A stretch of 60,000 nt of DNA from Nymphaea colorata. Lineage: Eukaryota; Streptophyta; Magnoliopsida; Nymphaeales; Nymphaeaceae. Positions 22,047 to 35,169 of the stretch are shown in pieces; positions within the stretch are counted from its first letter, which is position 1; every line of letters begins with the position of its first letter. The position numbers and the translations under genes were made by a program. The DNA lies in assembly GCF_008831285.2 (NCBI RefSeq), contig NC_045139.1, positions 9,885,204-9,945,203 on the forward strand, in the 5' to 3' direction. A model generated the notes under the pieces. It worked only from the letters and a program-made list of their open reading frames with translations. It searched no databases and was not told the origin of the DNA.

Positions 22047-24636
22047 TTACAAGACATGAACACATAATACAGTTTGCCAACAAGGAAGATTTGCAGAACT
22101 TGACTTTCTGATGCAATTTTTTCCCCTACCATGGAAATTCTGTGAGGTGTATGCAGCTTCCTGGTTCTGTCCAAAACCCATCTGAACAACATTTTGAAGT
22201 TCATCATCCCAAAATGTGGTGAGCTGAAAAACATCAAAGCATTTCATCCCTGTTTAACAACTCGTGACAATAGTTTCTTCTGAACTGAAGATTTGACACG
22301 AAGGCTTATAGAAGTTACCTGTGAAGAGGCATCTCCGTATCCATCAGCCAAAGGCAAGTGCACGCCAAGACTTCTGGACAGGGCAGACTCTAGTGGATTT
22401 ACAGAGCACTGAGTCTCTGTGGCACAAGTGATGGAGCTCTGGTGGGGTCCCTGTTGGAGATGGCTGCCATAAGGAAATGCTGAATCTAAAGGGTACATCA
22501 TCTGCGGAGAAGACCCATGTGGTTGAACCATCTGTTATTGCGTTCAGGAACTCAGGCAAATCCCCTAAGGCCACAATTGTAAGCTAAACAAGCTTGAACT
22601 TTCAAAAACTTACATCCTTTGAGTGGATCCCTTCCATGTTGAAGTCGAGTCTTGGATTCACGGTGGCTAATTTCATGGAAAGAAACTGAAACATACAAAG
22701 AGAGACAACAGAGTTAAACAGTGCTGTGATTTTATTTTTACTTGATCAACTTTTTGGTTATGTAAACTAACTACCCACCTCAACTTGTCGCTGCAGTGAC
22801 TGTACATAGTTTATGATCTCATCAAGCATAACAGCTTTGCCGGTTACCTGAAAGAACAATCAATGGCCTAAATATTAGGTCTTGTCCTGCTAATATGGAG
22901 AGTACCTATAGATGACAATTACAAACAGAATTACTTTATTGCAACCGGGGACTAGATCCTGCAGAAACTTCATGCGCTCACTGATCTTTTCTCTTCTTAC
23001 CTGTTCGAAAAGCATATGTGATCAGTTTAAGACTTTGAACAGGAGGAAGCTAAAATTACCTCAACTAGGAGGATTAGAGAGGAAATTATGATGGCAAATT
23101 TGTATACCCTTTCTGCAAGACTGTGGCTATCTGTTGCTTGGCCTCTTCGAGCTCGGACGTGGATGTAATCCTTTGGGGCTTCAGGGGGTTTCTGGGTGGT
23201 TTCCTTTGATTGCTTTTCGTCTCCAGCCTTTGAACCACCATTGTCCCCAACCGTTGGCTTTGTTTCAGTCTCTTCATTGGGCCTTGCTTCTGTTCCTTTG
23301 CTTTTCTTTGTTTTCAACTCATCTGCCTCCGCGTTCTGCAGGCATTTCACATCACCACTAAATTACCACATGGTCCTTATAAAAGGTCCATCAAATTTAT
23401 CAAAAAAATCGCATTCCCAAGTAGTTAGTCATTTATTTCTTTCCCGTTCCTTTTTTACAATAGATAAATTGGGGCTGGGCAGACGCTTTCTAGCTTCTGA
23501 ACGCTTGGCCCCCTTCAAATTGAAGGTCTTGAGAGCGTCCCTTAGCCAGGTGAAAGAAGCTGTTGCTGGTAGTAATCATTTTAAACACAACTCTTCCCAG
23601 ATTCTTATTGTAAAAGACAATACAGAATCTCTGGTGAAAATTTGAACATAACCAAATTACAGACAGCAACGAGGGAGAGATACCTAAAATGAGAATGAAC
23701 CTCAGGAGTTTCTCTACATACCTTGGTCTGTTTACTGCTTGGTGAAATGGATGCGTCCTTCGGCTTCCCCTTCGGAATTGCCTTCCGCTTCTTGCCACCA
23801 GCCTCTGCCGGAGTCTTCAGTCCAAGCTCGCCGGCACCCAACTGATCGGAAGCAGTTGACTCCTCTCGCCCGTTGCCGAATTCTGCTTCGTCTGAGACAG
23901 GCGTGGAGGCTCTAGACAGCCTGGTAAGCTTTCTGTCGGCAACCCCATTGCCGACACAACCAGAAGCAGATCTCATCTCTGTTTCAGACAAATTGGCTGA
24001 AGCAGAGGCCCCGCCCTTGAGAGATTGGCTACTGGAGACTCTAGAAAGCTTGCCATTAAAAGGCAATTCAGGCTCCGGAAAGCCAAACCCTCCAACCAAG
24101 CTCCTGTTCCCAAAGCAAGAATACTTAGCAGCCCTCTCTACGAAGGCCGGGTCAGCTGAGAACTGTGTCAAGCTATGGTGGGCGGACATTGAATTCCCAG
24201 ACATGGGTAGGCCCCCGCTCACTCTGGACTGCTCAATGCCGAGATTCAGAGTGGGAGGCGGGGAATTCAGAGGCGTGCTGTAACAAGAAGTATTAGCACT
24301 GACGTTCCCAACCACATAACTTCCCACTGACTGAGACTGTGGCGAGATCTCTCCAGAGTTGCAGATGCTCCCCAACTTTCCAATAAGTTCTTTAATGGCG
24401 ACGCTCTCGCCGGCTGGGACAGCAGAAGACGACGTGGGCGAGGAGACGATGGAGCTAACAGCAGAGTGGTACTGGAGACTCTGGTCGATGGGAAAGTCCC
24501 AGTTCACGTTGAGGTAGGAATTGTGAAGGGGCTCAGATGGGGAAGAGGAAGGGATGTCCATGGTTAGGGGGATTCTGTAGTTCAAGGCGGAGAGGCTACT
24601 GCCACCACCATTCACGAGAAACCTATCCTTTTCCAT
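22047..24636 (-). CDS. bHLH transcription factor, CIB/BEE/HBI1-type (subgroup XII)
   Basis: DNA-binding regulator expected in the nucleus as a dimer on E/G-box sites. Seven coding exons with GT-AG introns, all phase 0: 24636-23722, 23335-23108, 23000-22935, 22847-22779, 22685-22614, 22531-22319, 22223-22047; 579 codons. Residues 1-305 are Ser-rich and low complexity; a Lys/Glu-rich linker leads to the basic region ([21 protein letters not shown]) with His376, Glu380, Arg384, the G-box-binding triad. Helix-loop-helix follows to about residue 430 ([31 protein letters not shown]), then [16 protein letters not shown], typical of this subgroup. Exon 6 ends with GYGDASSQ and exon 7 has [20 protein letters not shown], also family hallmarks. 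An ATG 11 codons upstream (24669) is in frame; MEKDRF at 24636 resembles family starts. The last ~28 residues lack the usual tail, so the end of exon 7 may be mis-set. Confidence 0.93.
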
Positions 24637-24838
24637 CTCAGATAAGTTGAGAACAGCAAGTTGAGCCAAAACCAGAGAAACCTACAAAAATTTGGACCGC
24701 AGATAATCGACAGAAAAAGAAGTTTCTTCCTCTACCAATCAAAATGGTCCAAGAAGAAGATCACAATGAATGCAGTTTCGAACCACAATTGCTCTTAAGA
24801 ACAAAGCCACAAATTCCACAAATCCTCTGTCCCCCAGG

Positions 24839-24876
<38 letters not shown>

Positions 24877-25030
24877 ACAGAGAGAGGGAGAGAGAGAGAT
24901 GGTGAGTTCTCCCCCTTTTAGAGAGAACGGGGAGGGAAAAAGGAGAATGGTGAAACTGAAGTGGGAAAAGAGCGGAGGGATTGGCGATGAGAGAGGGAGG
25001 GAACAAGAGAGCGGATCATAAGGGAGGAGG
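24637..25030 (-). promoter_or_regulatory. Leader/core promoter region of the bHLH gene
   Basis: On the gene's sense strand this is strongly pyrimidine-rich, with a long CT repeat (24843-24899) and TTCTCTCT runs, as in plant Y-patch promoters and leaders. No clear TATA box was picked. Confidence 0.4.
24843..24899. repeat. (GA)n microsatellite upstream of the bHLH gene
   Basis: About 57 bases of GA with few interruptions, reading CT on the gene's sense strand; likely in its 5' UTR. Confidence 0.9.
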
Positions 25031-26431
25031 AAGAAGTTGACCCTTAATTACCGTAATCAATGGTGAAGATGACGGGCCTTCAACGTCAAACTGGCCATGT
25101 CCCCCCATCTATTAACCTCATGGCAGCAACAAAAGGAAAAAAAAAAAAGAGCGAAATTACATTTCAAAATTATCTGTTCTTCTACACAGGAAATCCTTCA
25201 ACCAGATCATCAACAACTTCGTTCCTATACTCTGCAATTTAATGAAAAGAAGTCTGTTTATATATATATATATATATATAAGGAGAGAATCAAATTGGAG
25301 AGAAAAAAAAAATTGTATTTGTCTCTTTGCAATTTTTTATGTACCTTTGGATTGCTGTGGTCATCACATGGTGGGTAAAGAAATATATAGGGATTAGGTG
25401 TTATTTGGGTTCCTACTGTCTTCTTTTGTTCACTGGATTCTTTTTACTTTCCTCTGTTAGTATTATTAAAATGGAGAGGGAAGAAATAAAATATTGTGCA
25501 ATCATTGGAAGGAGGAGAAGGATTAAGGTGAAAGTCCAATCGGAGTGGTAAAAAAACTTAAGAGGAACATTTTATGGAAGGCCGAGGATTTATTTAATCC
25601 CTGGAGAGGCCGTCCTGCCCCGGTGCTCGAGTCAATCATTGCGCTCGATTTCCTCAAACTGACAGGTGAAAATGGAATTCACTCGTTGGTAAATTGTGAG
25701 TGGAGCATCTTCGGTAGATCTTTCGATTGCGGTGCTTTGTTCTTTTGCTCCTGTCTCCTCCGGCCTCCGCCGCTCGACGCGCGCCGCCACGGAGGCAAGT
25801 TTCTCCCGTTTTTAGATTCAAAAGAGGTTTCCCTTAGTTCCGATTAGAAAAATTTGATCCCAAGAATGTCTTCATTTATGACAACACTGTATTCTTCCGT
25901 TAATTCTTTCCACTCTTCGTCGTCAAAACCACTTGCAGACGAGATCTTCCACCTCCACAAGTCCAATGTTACTAAGATTTTGTTGGTGGTGTTCAAATTT
26001 CAAATTAGTGAAGGAATCACCTGTTTTTCCCTGTTTCTAATATTTCTGACTAATTGACTTCCCTTTTTTTCCACCATGGCGAGTTTATGAAGGAATTTCC
26101 ATAGGAAGTGATGATGAGAATGTTGTTCCTTTAACTAATGGAAGTTTTAGGTGAGAGGGGAGACTCATTCGGCGGAAGATTGAAGCTTTTATTCAACCTC
26201 TTGTTTTTTAGGGTACAGGACCTGTTCTCAGTAATTTGAAGTGTCAACTTCAATTTGCTTTTTATTGACATTTTCTTTTACTATATAAAAAGTTGACCCG
26301 TCCATTGTACCAACCTCATTAGAAACCAGAAAACAATAGTGAGACTATATGTACAAAATATACATTTTCTTATATAAAATTAAGAGAAGATATATATTCT
26401 CCTTTACAATCGATGTAATTTTGCCCCTATC

Positions 26432-26510
26432 ATCAACAGGTTTGGTGCATCTAGATAGGTCAGCAAATGAAAAGCCGCCAGTTACTGGTTCAAATCTCAT
26501 GGGTTGTGAT
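26432..26510 (+). mobile_element. tRNA-like SINE head candidate
   Basis: CAGGTTTGGTGCATCTAGATAGG, then 40 bases on GGTTCAAATCTC, a good B box. The A box is weak and no target duplication was found. The minus-strand reading frame here (26345-26554) is explained by the tRNA-like sequence. Confidence 0.3.
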
Positions 26511-27101
26511 TTCTTAATTTTGTGGACATATTTTATCACTTTAGGAGTGACCAAGTAGCTTTGGGATTTTAATATTTCATCTTGGGGTGTTTTTTAAAAA
26601 AAAGGAAAGAAAAGATAAATTATTTCTATTACAGGACCAGCTAATAATGGGTCCAACTACATTATTTGGTCATAATAGGGTGCATAACATATAATTGTAA
26701 AAAGTTACTAGCTAAACTTGGATTGTGGCTGTCTCTTCCTAAAAACTTTCAAAACATGCTCAAACCAAATAATTGGGACTTCTTTACAAGTGGACAGTGT
26801 TTTTTTTTTAAAAAAAAAGCGCAATTGGGCAATAATAACGTATGCTTTACTAAATAAGCCATACAGATCGTATTATAAGCCTTCATCCTCCAGAAAAAAA
26901 AAATGTTTAAGAAACCATTAGAGGAGGTGGTTTGTACTATAGAGTACAGCATAATGACATAAGTTCGACATATTATACTGATAAAGAAATTCTTGTGTGA
27001 AACTGATGGTTGGATTTCTTTATCCTTCTTGCCTGCATATGCACATAATAATAGCGCAAACAAAATTTGGCATAAAAAGTATAAAATCCAATTCCGTTTC
27101 A

Positions 27102-27300
27102 AGGGGCGTTGCACAGCTAGTCGTGTAGGCAGGCATGTTGAAGGTATGTCGCTGGTTCGATTCTTCTGGTTCTATTCCCTTAAACTATAAATGATGGGAT
27201 CACGATACTTCTAGGTGACGAGTGTATTTATTGCACACATCTAGGTCTCGACGCTGCTCAAGACCCCAAGGACAAGGGGAATAAGAAGTCTTCAGGCTTT
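27102..27300 (+). mobile_element. tRNA-like SINE candidate
   Basis: Starts GGGGCGTTGCACAGCTAGTC (A-box-like), followed about 45 bases on by GCTGGTTCGATTC (B box), spacing as in tRNA-derived SINEs. Borders and target duplication not resolved. Confidence 0.4.
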
Positions 27301-27987
27301 TTTCCGAGGATGGGTGAGTACGAAATCATGTATAAAGTAGTAACTCCGGTTTCTTGTTGAATCATCTCGTAGGTGCATGGATAGGGACATAAACGTTTTG
27401 GATTCAGGACAAAGGCAGTTTTTACCAAATTCGACTTGATTGGATTCGACGCAATTAAATTCGGACCAGGGCTCAGACCAACTTTAAATTGAATTCATAT
27501 TTGAAGATGGAACTGTCTTTTAGATGTCTTTATCATTCATATATTCTCACTTGCAAATTAGATTGCTGATGAAACTCGCAAGCCTCATTCCCAGATACAA
27601 ATTAAATCAAAACAAGAAAAGGAGGAAAAGAAGATTCCTGTTTGGTAGAGCTGCAAATATAGAGAAAAGTTGAGACATAATTTCTGGGGAGAATCATTCT
27701 TGCTGCTTCGGGTTATGGAGTCTCACTGTCGCTTGTGAAGGACGGTCCGGGACGTATTGGTCCCATGCTGGATGTAGCTTTCTTCCATCCCTTGAAAGAA
27801 AGATGCCCAAGCTCTTGGACCTACCTACTTTTTCCAATACCAATTTCTTTTATGCACTATGGAAGACCATATTGGATTTGGAACTATTTCAACATTCAAT
27901 AGTAATAGCAAATTAATAAACTTTTTCACATGTTAAATATATTAATAAACTTAACATTGCCAAATTCTAAAGCAATGCATAGAATGC

Positions 27988-28055
27988 AGGGGCGGAGCGA
28001 GGGGGCTCGCAGGGGCCATAGGCTAATTAAAAATTTCTGACTCCGCCCGTTGCCA
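27988..28055. mobile_element. Short CTCCGCCC-type element
   Basis: CAGGGGCGGAGC at one end and GACTCCGCCCGTTG at the other form imperfect inverted ends only about 68 bp apart. Apparently a strongly deleted member of the family also seen at 15107, 52319, 58258 and 58766. Confidence 0.55.
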
Positions 28056-29199
28056 TGAAGATAAAAGAGAAAAAAAAAAACATAGACAAGAGCTGCATGG
28101 CAGGGGAGAGCCCCATTGCACCGAGCACATGAAGTGTGGGGCCACGCCGAACCCCGAGAAGACTCGTGTCACAACTTCGCCATAAGAGGCCGGGGGCCGC
28201 GCATTTGGTTGCCACGTGCATGTGTTGAGCAGATGTCCCTCCCTCTTTTGTCTTCATGTCAAACTCACTGTGTGTGTGTGTGTTTTGGCTAAGAAGGAAG
28301 GAAGGGGGTTAGTTCATGGGATCTGCCTCATCCATCTTCCATCTTGGCAGCGGCGAAGCCAGAAAAATTTTCTCATCGAATCTCAATTCCCGAGCAACAT
28401 AACATGTCCAGACCAATTAAACAAGACTTGATAAGAACCAATTAACGCAAGAGAGTCGCGTCTATATCTTTAAATATATGAGTTAGGGAAGCATGGAATC
28501 CTGCAATCAGAATTTTTAATGAATTTTGGTGGACAACTGCTAAGGGACCAGTTATAAATGTAAAATGAACTTTTCCAACCCAACTACCAGCTGTTGATCG
28601 TCTTATTAAATCGTTATTTTACTATTTATGAGTTGCTTCACTGTATAAGCAATTACTTGGTTGATAGCTTATACTAAACTATGTAATTTTTTTTTTTTTT
28701 TAAAGGTGAAGAATAATCTAGGCTCTGATTATCAAACAATGAGATTATATATAGCCCAGTGTGAACTATCAATCAAGTTGAATCCAATAAGTCATAATCA
28801 AACCATATAATTACCATATTTATTTATTAAATCTGCATGTTCCTTTCATGAACAACTGCGGTTTGCTTTCTTATGCTTGCCCACAAAAAGTATGAAGGTC
28901 CTAAGTCTCAACTTTGCCTTGCATTCGTAGATTGTAAATTTTCTTTCCTCAAGGAAATATTCTAGCCTTTGAACGCAGTTGTGGCTGATGTTATCCAAAT
29001 CGGCAAAAAAATTGCTTAATATCTTGTCATTTCAGTTTAAGTGAGCTTTTTGAAATATTATAACAAATTGAAGTTTTTCATAAAAATCAGAACTAGAAAA
29101 AAAATTGGCAACTGCTGTCTGAAAATTTCACGAATTTGCATACGTAACTCGAAAGATTTACAAGTGGGCTCAAGTCAAAATCTTTCTTTATATCTTAGC

Positions 29200-29202
<3 letters not shown>

Positions 29203-29261
<59 letters not shown>
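29203..29261. repeat. (TA)n microsatellite
   Basis: About 58 bases of pure AT dinucleotide after TATTATAT. Confidence 0.97.
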
Positions 29262-29262
<1 letters not shown>

Positions 29263-30864
29263 CAGAAAACTTTGCACTTAAAATGGACATAGCAAAAGTA
29301 TTAAGGATTGAGATGAAGTGAATTAGAGTCCTAGTCACCGGACCATTAAACATAATGGACCTTCGATAAATCAGCCACAACTTTATTTGTGGGAAAGGCA
29401 TTTTGTTTTCTTTTTATTTTACCTGGCGGAATCATTTTAAATTTGAGAAATTCTCAAGGCCATTCCCTTATCCTAAGGGGGCGTTTGATGGCTTAGAATT
29501 ATAGTCTTAGAAACAATCAAAATTTTAGAATCAAATTTCCACCTCAACCTAACCTGGAATCGGAATAGCAATTCCCGGTCCAATTTCCTTTGAATTTGAT
29601 AGTATGGAATTTTGTTTTTAAAACAAAAAATAACTCACTTGATGAAAAGATTCTAGAATTCATGAACCAAAAGATTCATGTTTTGTGCGCTCCAAAAAGA
29701 GATGAAAGAATTCAAGAATCTTGGAATTGTAATTCCGCCCCATCGGGTGCGATCATAATTCTAGAATTTTGATTCTCAAATGAGTTTGTAGTTCCATAAA
29801 TCATAATTTTTTTGTTTGACAATGCAATTCTTATTTTTTAAAAAATAAGATATATAGATATTTTGTAAAATTTATACTTTAAAATTAATTTTTTTTATTT
29901 ACATATTGATGCCTCTTAAAAATTAAAAGGTTGTAATTAGTGCTCTAGAATTTTCTTGACGGTCAGACAAAGTCACAATCTTAAGAGCAAGAACGCCAAT
30001 GACTAAACGCCATCTGATTAGCTCACCTAATCTTGACACGATCGCTCCTCGGTGAAATATGTCTCTCACTCAAACGATGATGGAACTCATCTCCCAATTT
30101 TGCGTCCTTAAAAAAGCTCTTCCCTTTCCTCTCTTTTTCTGTTCAGATGCCAACTGTCCAGGACCTTGTGGATGTGGAGCATAACTTGTCCTTGGACTAA
30201 ATGTCTCTTTCAAAATGCCCTTGGACTAAATGTCTCTTCGAAAATTTAAAGGCTCAAAGTTTTTTTTTTTTCTTTATTTTTGGAGTTTGTATTTAAAACA
30301 GATTGCTAATTAATATGCACAATATAAACGTGAACCTCAAATCATTAGTAGTTGCTTTGCATGTGAGAATAACATGGACCATTTAATTTCGCTTTTACAA
30401 ATTCGGTTAGGGTTTAATAAGTCGCAACAACATCATCGTTAATTGTAATTGTTAGTATAAATATATAATTAACAAATTTTCAATTGACCAGTTACCCGAA
30501 TCTAATGGGACTATCCATATAATTGGACATAAGTTCACATAAATATCAATATTAAATTAACAGGGTAAGCCATGCAAAGACCGCACCTCCCTTTTCCCCT
30601 GGTTGCAGTTCTAAAATTATCAAGAAAGAAGAGGAGCGAAGACTCTTGAGTCTTGATCAATCAAAGTCTTAATCTGCATTAAATTGGCAGGCACAGCCCC
30701 CCTTCCATAGATCTTGTCACTCTGTTGAAAATCTTGGAACCCTTTCCTTTTTGAATTTATAGCTGATATTTTTTTTTTTCCATCATTGACTCAAATAGAT
30801 ACCTACAATAATATAAGATTATCTGGATTTGTGATCCAAAGCATTTTCAAATCTAGATCGTATC
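29262..30864. other. Spacer, nothing firm
   Basis: GGGGGCGTTTGATGGCTTAGAATTATAG at 29477 looks like a MITE start of the GTTTG type. A loosely inverted partner (ATCATAATTCTAG near 29750) suggests an old element, but ends do not match well. No gene recognised. Confidence 0.35.
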
Positions 30865-31264
30865 TAGGGATGTCAATATATTAGATTTGAATAGGATATT
30901 CAACCAAACAAATTAAAAAAAAAAATCAGATATAAAAAAATTAATATCCGATTAAAAAATGGTATCATATTCAAATTTAAGAAATGACATCTGATCATCC
31001 GATCGGATATGGATACAGACCATGCGAGATATATATATATGTATATATATTTAGACAAATATCGTATATCTAAGGCTACCACATTTTGAAAATAGGCAAA
31101 ATTCTGTTCAAAATTTAGATTCAAATTTGGATATGAATATTGGATTTGCATTCGGATATGAGTTTTCTTTGAATTCGAATTTGAATATAAATATGTGAAC
31201 ATCGGAAAAAGCGGATAACGATTAAGAGTATGTTTGATTCGAATACGATTCATTGGCATCCCTA
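30865..31264. mobile_element. 400-bp non-autonomous hAT MITE (Ac-like ends)
   Basis: Ends are TAGGGATGTCAAT and, reversed, TAGGGATGCCAAT (12 of 13). They are flanked by 8-bp sequences ATCGTATC (30857-30864) and ATCGCATC (31265-31272), 7 of 8 matching, as expected for a slightly aged hAT insertion. The inside is AT-rich with repeated GGATAT/ATATCC and TTCGAATTTG-type words in both orientations and no coding capacity. Confidence 0.85.
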
Positions 31265-31272
31265 ATCGCATC

Positions 31273-32019
31273 AAAGTCATTGTGACGTAGCTTGGATGGA
31301 AGGGAAAAAAAAGAATCTCCCTTTCAGTTGTCTCAATTATTTTGGTATTGAAAGATCATCGAGACTTCACTTTCCCACACCGGCCGACCACATTTCTCCC
31401 TCCCAATCTTCACAGTCGGAGCTCTCCTTCTCAAGAAAAGCACATTTTCTGCATCTACAGAACATCATCCGCGTCAGAAATTCAAGCAATGAGGAGTACG
31501 TGTTGTTACGGATACGTGTTTATTCAGTTAGACTTCAACGAGTGATAATTAATTTGAACAGCTGCCTACGTATAGAAGATGTAAGAATAAATTGGTGAGT
31601 AGTTGTAAGGTAGAAATCAATGTATTTGTTGACAGATGAGTTAGAGATGAAATAGAAATTAGAGGAAAGGTCAAAGTCCCGGTGGCCGGCCACCGCCCTT
31701 CTCATGTCAGGAACGATTCTTCCAACTCGTTATAGAACAGCTGCTTCCAAGTCTTCCTCTTCTCTCTCTCTCTCTCTCTTTTATTTTAATTTTTGTTTAT
31801 ATATTTTAAATTTTTGTCTGTAAATTAAGTTAAGATCACCTAATAAAAGATGTACAGGACAGATTATTTAATGGCCGTCACATAAGGTGTCGGTACTTCA
31901 TTGGACTTTCTAGCAAAACAATTTTTTTTAATAGTTAAAACTGTGATGCACTGCAATCTATGAGAATTGAGAAAGCTTATTGGTGGCTTCCAACGTGGAA
32001 CTTGATTTTGCAGGAAATA

Positions 32020-32069
<50 letters not shown>

Positions 32070-32380
32070 TGTGTGTGTGTGTGTGGAGAAGGCGATATAT
32101 GTATATAGTTTAAAATCAAAGTAGACGTAAAAAGGCTTAAATGGAACAAACTACCAACAATTCAACTTACCTATCAGTCTGCATTTGGAGGAATTGAAAA
32201 GTTGAAGACTTCTTCAAATCATATTTGAACCATCATAACTTTAACGGTTGCGTAAATGTCCCAAAATTTGGACCCGTTCCATTTAGTGATGTGGTGGTTG
32301 GATTCATGTTCACGTGAACAACTCATGGATTTGGAACCTCATTAATCCGCCTTAGTAAGGGGTTTCGCTTTCGTTAACCA
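31273..32380. other. Spacer, no gene recognised
   Basis: Contains GTGGCCGGCCACCGCC near 31683 (palindromic GC patch), a short CT tract near 31760 and the TA/GT microsatellite at 32023. Open frames on both strands have no family features. Confidence 0.4.
32023..32085. repeat. (TA)n-(GT)n microsatellite
   Basis: About 44 bases of TA followed by (GT)9. Confidence 0.96.
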
Positions 32381-32384
32381 GAAT

Positions 32385-32665
32385 ATTTGTGTTAGTATTT
32401 TATGAATCTGCCTCAATCTTTAAAACAGATTCGTGGAATAATAACACAATATATGTGTTATTAAATGCACAAGTATGGGACATTTGACAATAGAAAAACC
32501 AACACAATTTTTAATGAATCTGTCTCAAAGATTGAAATAGATTCATAAAACACTATATTCAATTATCACATGAATATGCCTCAATCTTTAGTATAAATTC
32601 ATATAACATTGTGTTTTATTATCCCATAAACTTACTCCAATCTTTGAAACAGATTTACGATTGGT
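32385..32665. repeat. Hairpin-rich repeat cluster, copy 1
   Basis: Three or more imperfect palindromes of the form TGAATCTG(C)CTCAATCTTT...AACAGATTCA, e.g. at 32402-32435 and 32515-32548, spaced 80-110 bases and separated by ATAACACAAT-type sequence. The same palindrome type recurs at 51395-51600 and 57422-57520. Confidence 0.65.
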
Positions 32666-34760
32666 AGATGGTCAAGAAAAAGATCAGCCAAATACATTGT
32701 ATGCCCAATTCGATTGGGTCGACACTGCTAAACTTTTGTCATATTTGATCCCCCGGATTCGGGGATTTTTTCAAAAAAAAAAAAGAGAGAGAGAGAGAGT
32801 GAAGAGAATTTCTTCCTTGATAGATTATTGGCAAATAATTGATGACAACATAAAAATCGATTTAAAAAAATGGAAATTGATAATATCTTTAGATTTTTGC
32901 AAGCTTTCAACAAGAAATAGTTGGTGGTCTGCATATTTGCAGAGTCCACTTGTTGCTAAAAGACATGAACCTGAGCTATAAATGGACCTTGCGAGGTTTG
33001 GATCTTATTGTACCCAAGGTGGTCGCGTACATTAAAAAAGTACATGGTGTATTCTTTAATAGGCTAAACAGCACCTGGATCCAGTCAAGACCCAAAACCC
33101 AATTTCACAGTGAAGACACCTTCATCCTTCTGCCTCAACCTGTTTGTCTGAATATTAAACAGACACTATTTATTAATTCAATATGGGTTTGTTTAGCATG
33201 TAGTTAACTACAAATAGAAATCGGATCCAACGCTTGGATCTTGGGTTTGATTTGAAAAACGTTTCAATTTTCGCATCCACTCTATGTTGGACTTGGTGAT
33301 GCCGAGATCCAATCCAATTCCTAGACACATAGTCCCAAATTAAAGCCACAATGCTGCTACAATACAAGATATATAATCTTTAGTGACGTTCTTTCTTTGC
33401 GGATTACGCCGCAGAAAGTCGCGACTCGATGGTAAATCCATTCACTGACAAGGTGTCCGGCGACATATTGTCTCATTTTGCTGATCAAATTAAGCTGGAC
33501 ATGGTTTCAATCACAGGAATGGTGTTCAGTCTGTACCACATATATGTGAGATAACCGGGAAGATTTGATTACAAAATAACAGTGCAATTTCTCCGGTTAT
33601 CCCACTTTTTTCTGGAAATGGACCACTTTCACCTAACAAGAAGATGTGAAGAGAGACTAATTATTAGGAGCATAGACTTAGCTGTTTGATGCACCCAAGT
33701 GGCTGCCACCAAACATCAAGGAAAAAGACTCCCAAGAGTAGATGGGGGAGGGGGGACCTCTAGAACATTCCAAGGCAGGGCCATAAATATGTTGGATCTC
33801 GGGACCAGCCTCCTATGTGGGTCCAGATCTAGGCCGTAGATTTATGGATCTGATAGCTACTGGTCCGAGCCAGTGGCTGCAGATCTGAACGGGACATTTC
33901 TGGACATGATCTTGGTTGGCCTCTGCTTTGCTATCCGACACCATGTTCGTACAGGTTCTTCAAAAGAAACCAAGCCTATCTTCTTCTTCTTCTTCAGACT
34001 ATTTCCTTTCATTGATCCAGTAGCATTTATTAAGAACCGTTTCATGCATGCAAAAAAAAAAAAAAGGAGTAAGTGTTGAAGAGCGAACTCGTGAAGCTGT
34101 CGATCAACTTATCGAATGCTCGAACCGAGTACGACTGTATTGATCACGAACAGTTCAATTACGGTATTCTGATTTTAACGGCGTAAAAAAAAAAAAGCAA
34201 GATATTCCGGCGTCCTCAGGATGAATTGTTACGCTCGAAATGTAATAAATTTTTAGTTGCTGTTTTTTTTTCTCTCTCTATCTGTCTCTCTCTTTCTAAA
34301 AGTTATATTTTATGAAGATGATCTTTCCTAGCGCCGAAAGTTACGGTGGTACAAGGCCATTGATTATAGTCAAGCCCCGTAACAATAACAACGCACATAA
34401 TCTCTCTCTCTCTCTCATAAACTTTTCATTTTGTCGTCTCTCTCTCTAGATTCTCTCACTTATTGTATTCATTTCTTTCTGCAATTTATGAATTATTTTT
34501 TGGATAAATGCTCTCTCTCTCTCTCTCTCTCTCTAGTCGTAGTCCTAGTAAAGAAGCAAAGAGTAGTATAAATAAATGAATTACGAGGGTGGTCCAAGAA
34601 GAAGAGGGGAGGTGGATTTTTGAACTGTCTAAAACAATGAGAAGGCAGAGTGGAATAAGATTCCCCAGATCAACAGAAAAGGAGGAACACGCATTCCTGC
34701 TGGGTCATCTGCAGGACAAAGGTTCAAAGCGCCATTTACTTATATAATCTACGCCACACA

Positions 34761-34761
34761 T

Positions 34762-34792
<31 letters not shown>

Positions 34793-34793
34793 T
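34761..34793. repeat. (TA)n-(GT)n microsatellite
   Basis: Simple repeat following CACACA. Confidence 0.95.
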
Positions 34794-35169
34794 TTTGTCC
34801 TTTAACAATAGAAACAATTGGTTTACTTTTTTGTGTTTTATAATTTTATTTTATTTTATTTTTCTGACTGCTGTCAATTTTTTTTCTTTTTTTTTTTTTT
34901 TGGGAAAATTGTTCTGCAGTGTGAGGTGAGGGCCACAGATTGTTTGGGATGGGTTGATGGAGCTGAGGCTGCGGGACACACCGACCAGCTGGGAGCCTGC
35001 TTAGCTCCAACAAGACAAGTTAGAGTCGGTCCGAGGCTAGGTCGTTAGGTTCTGTCCGCCCTTTCTAGCGCCATTTCCGTCCTCCAAACCATTTAAATGG
35101 AAAATCTTACCATGGTTTCTGCCGTTCATGTTGGACGAGAACAAATGTTTGACCAACTTTTGAACGGTG

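Larger units (their letters stand above)
25031..29200. other. Spacer with SINE-like and transposon fragments
   Basis: No gene assigned. 25545-25847 contains a GC-rich stretch with an open frame but no family features. 26053-26150 has a short exon-like piece. An Ac-like start (ATAGGGACATAAACG) lies near 27379 without a partner end. TA tract at 25258-25281. SINE candidates and CTCCGCCC elements are listed separately. Confidence 0.4.

Noticed and set aside
23873-24283. 136-codon plus-strand frame
   Set aside because: Antisense shadow of bHLH exon 1.
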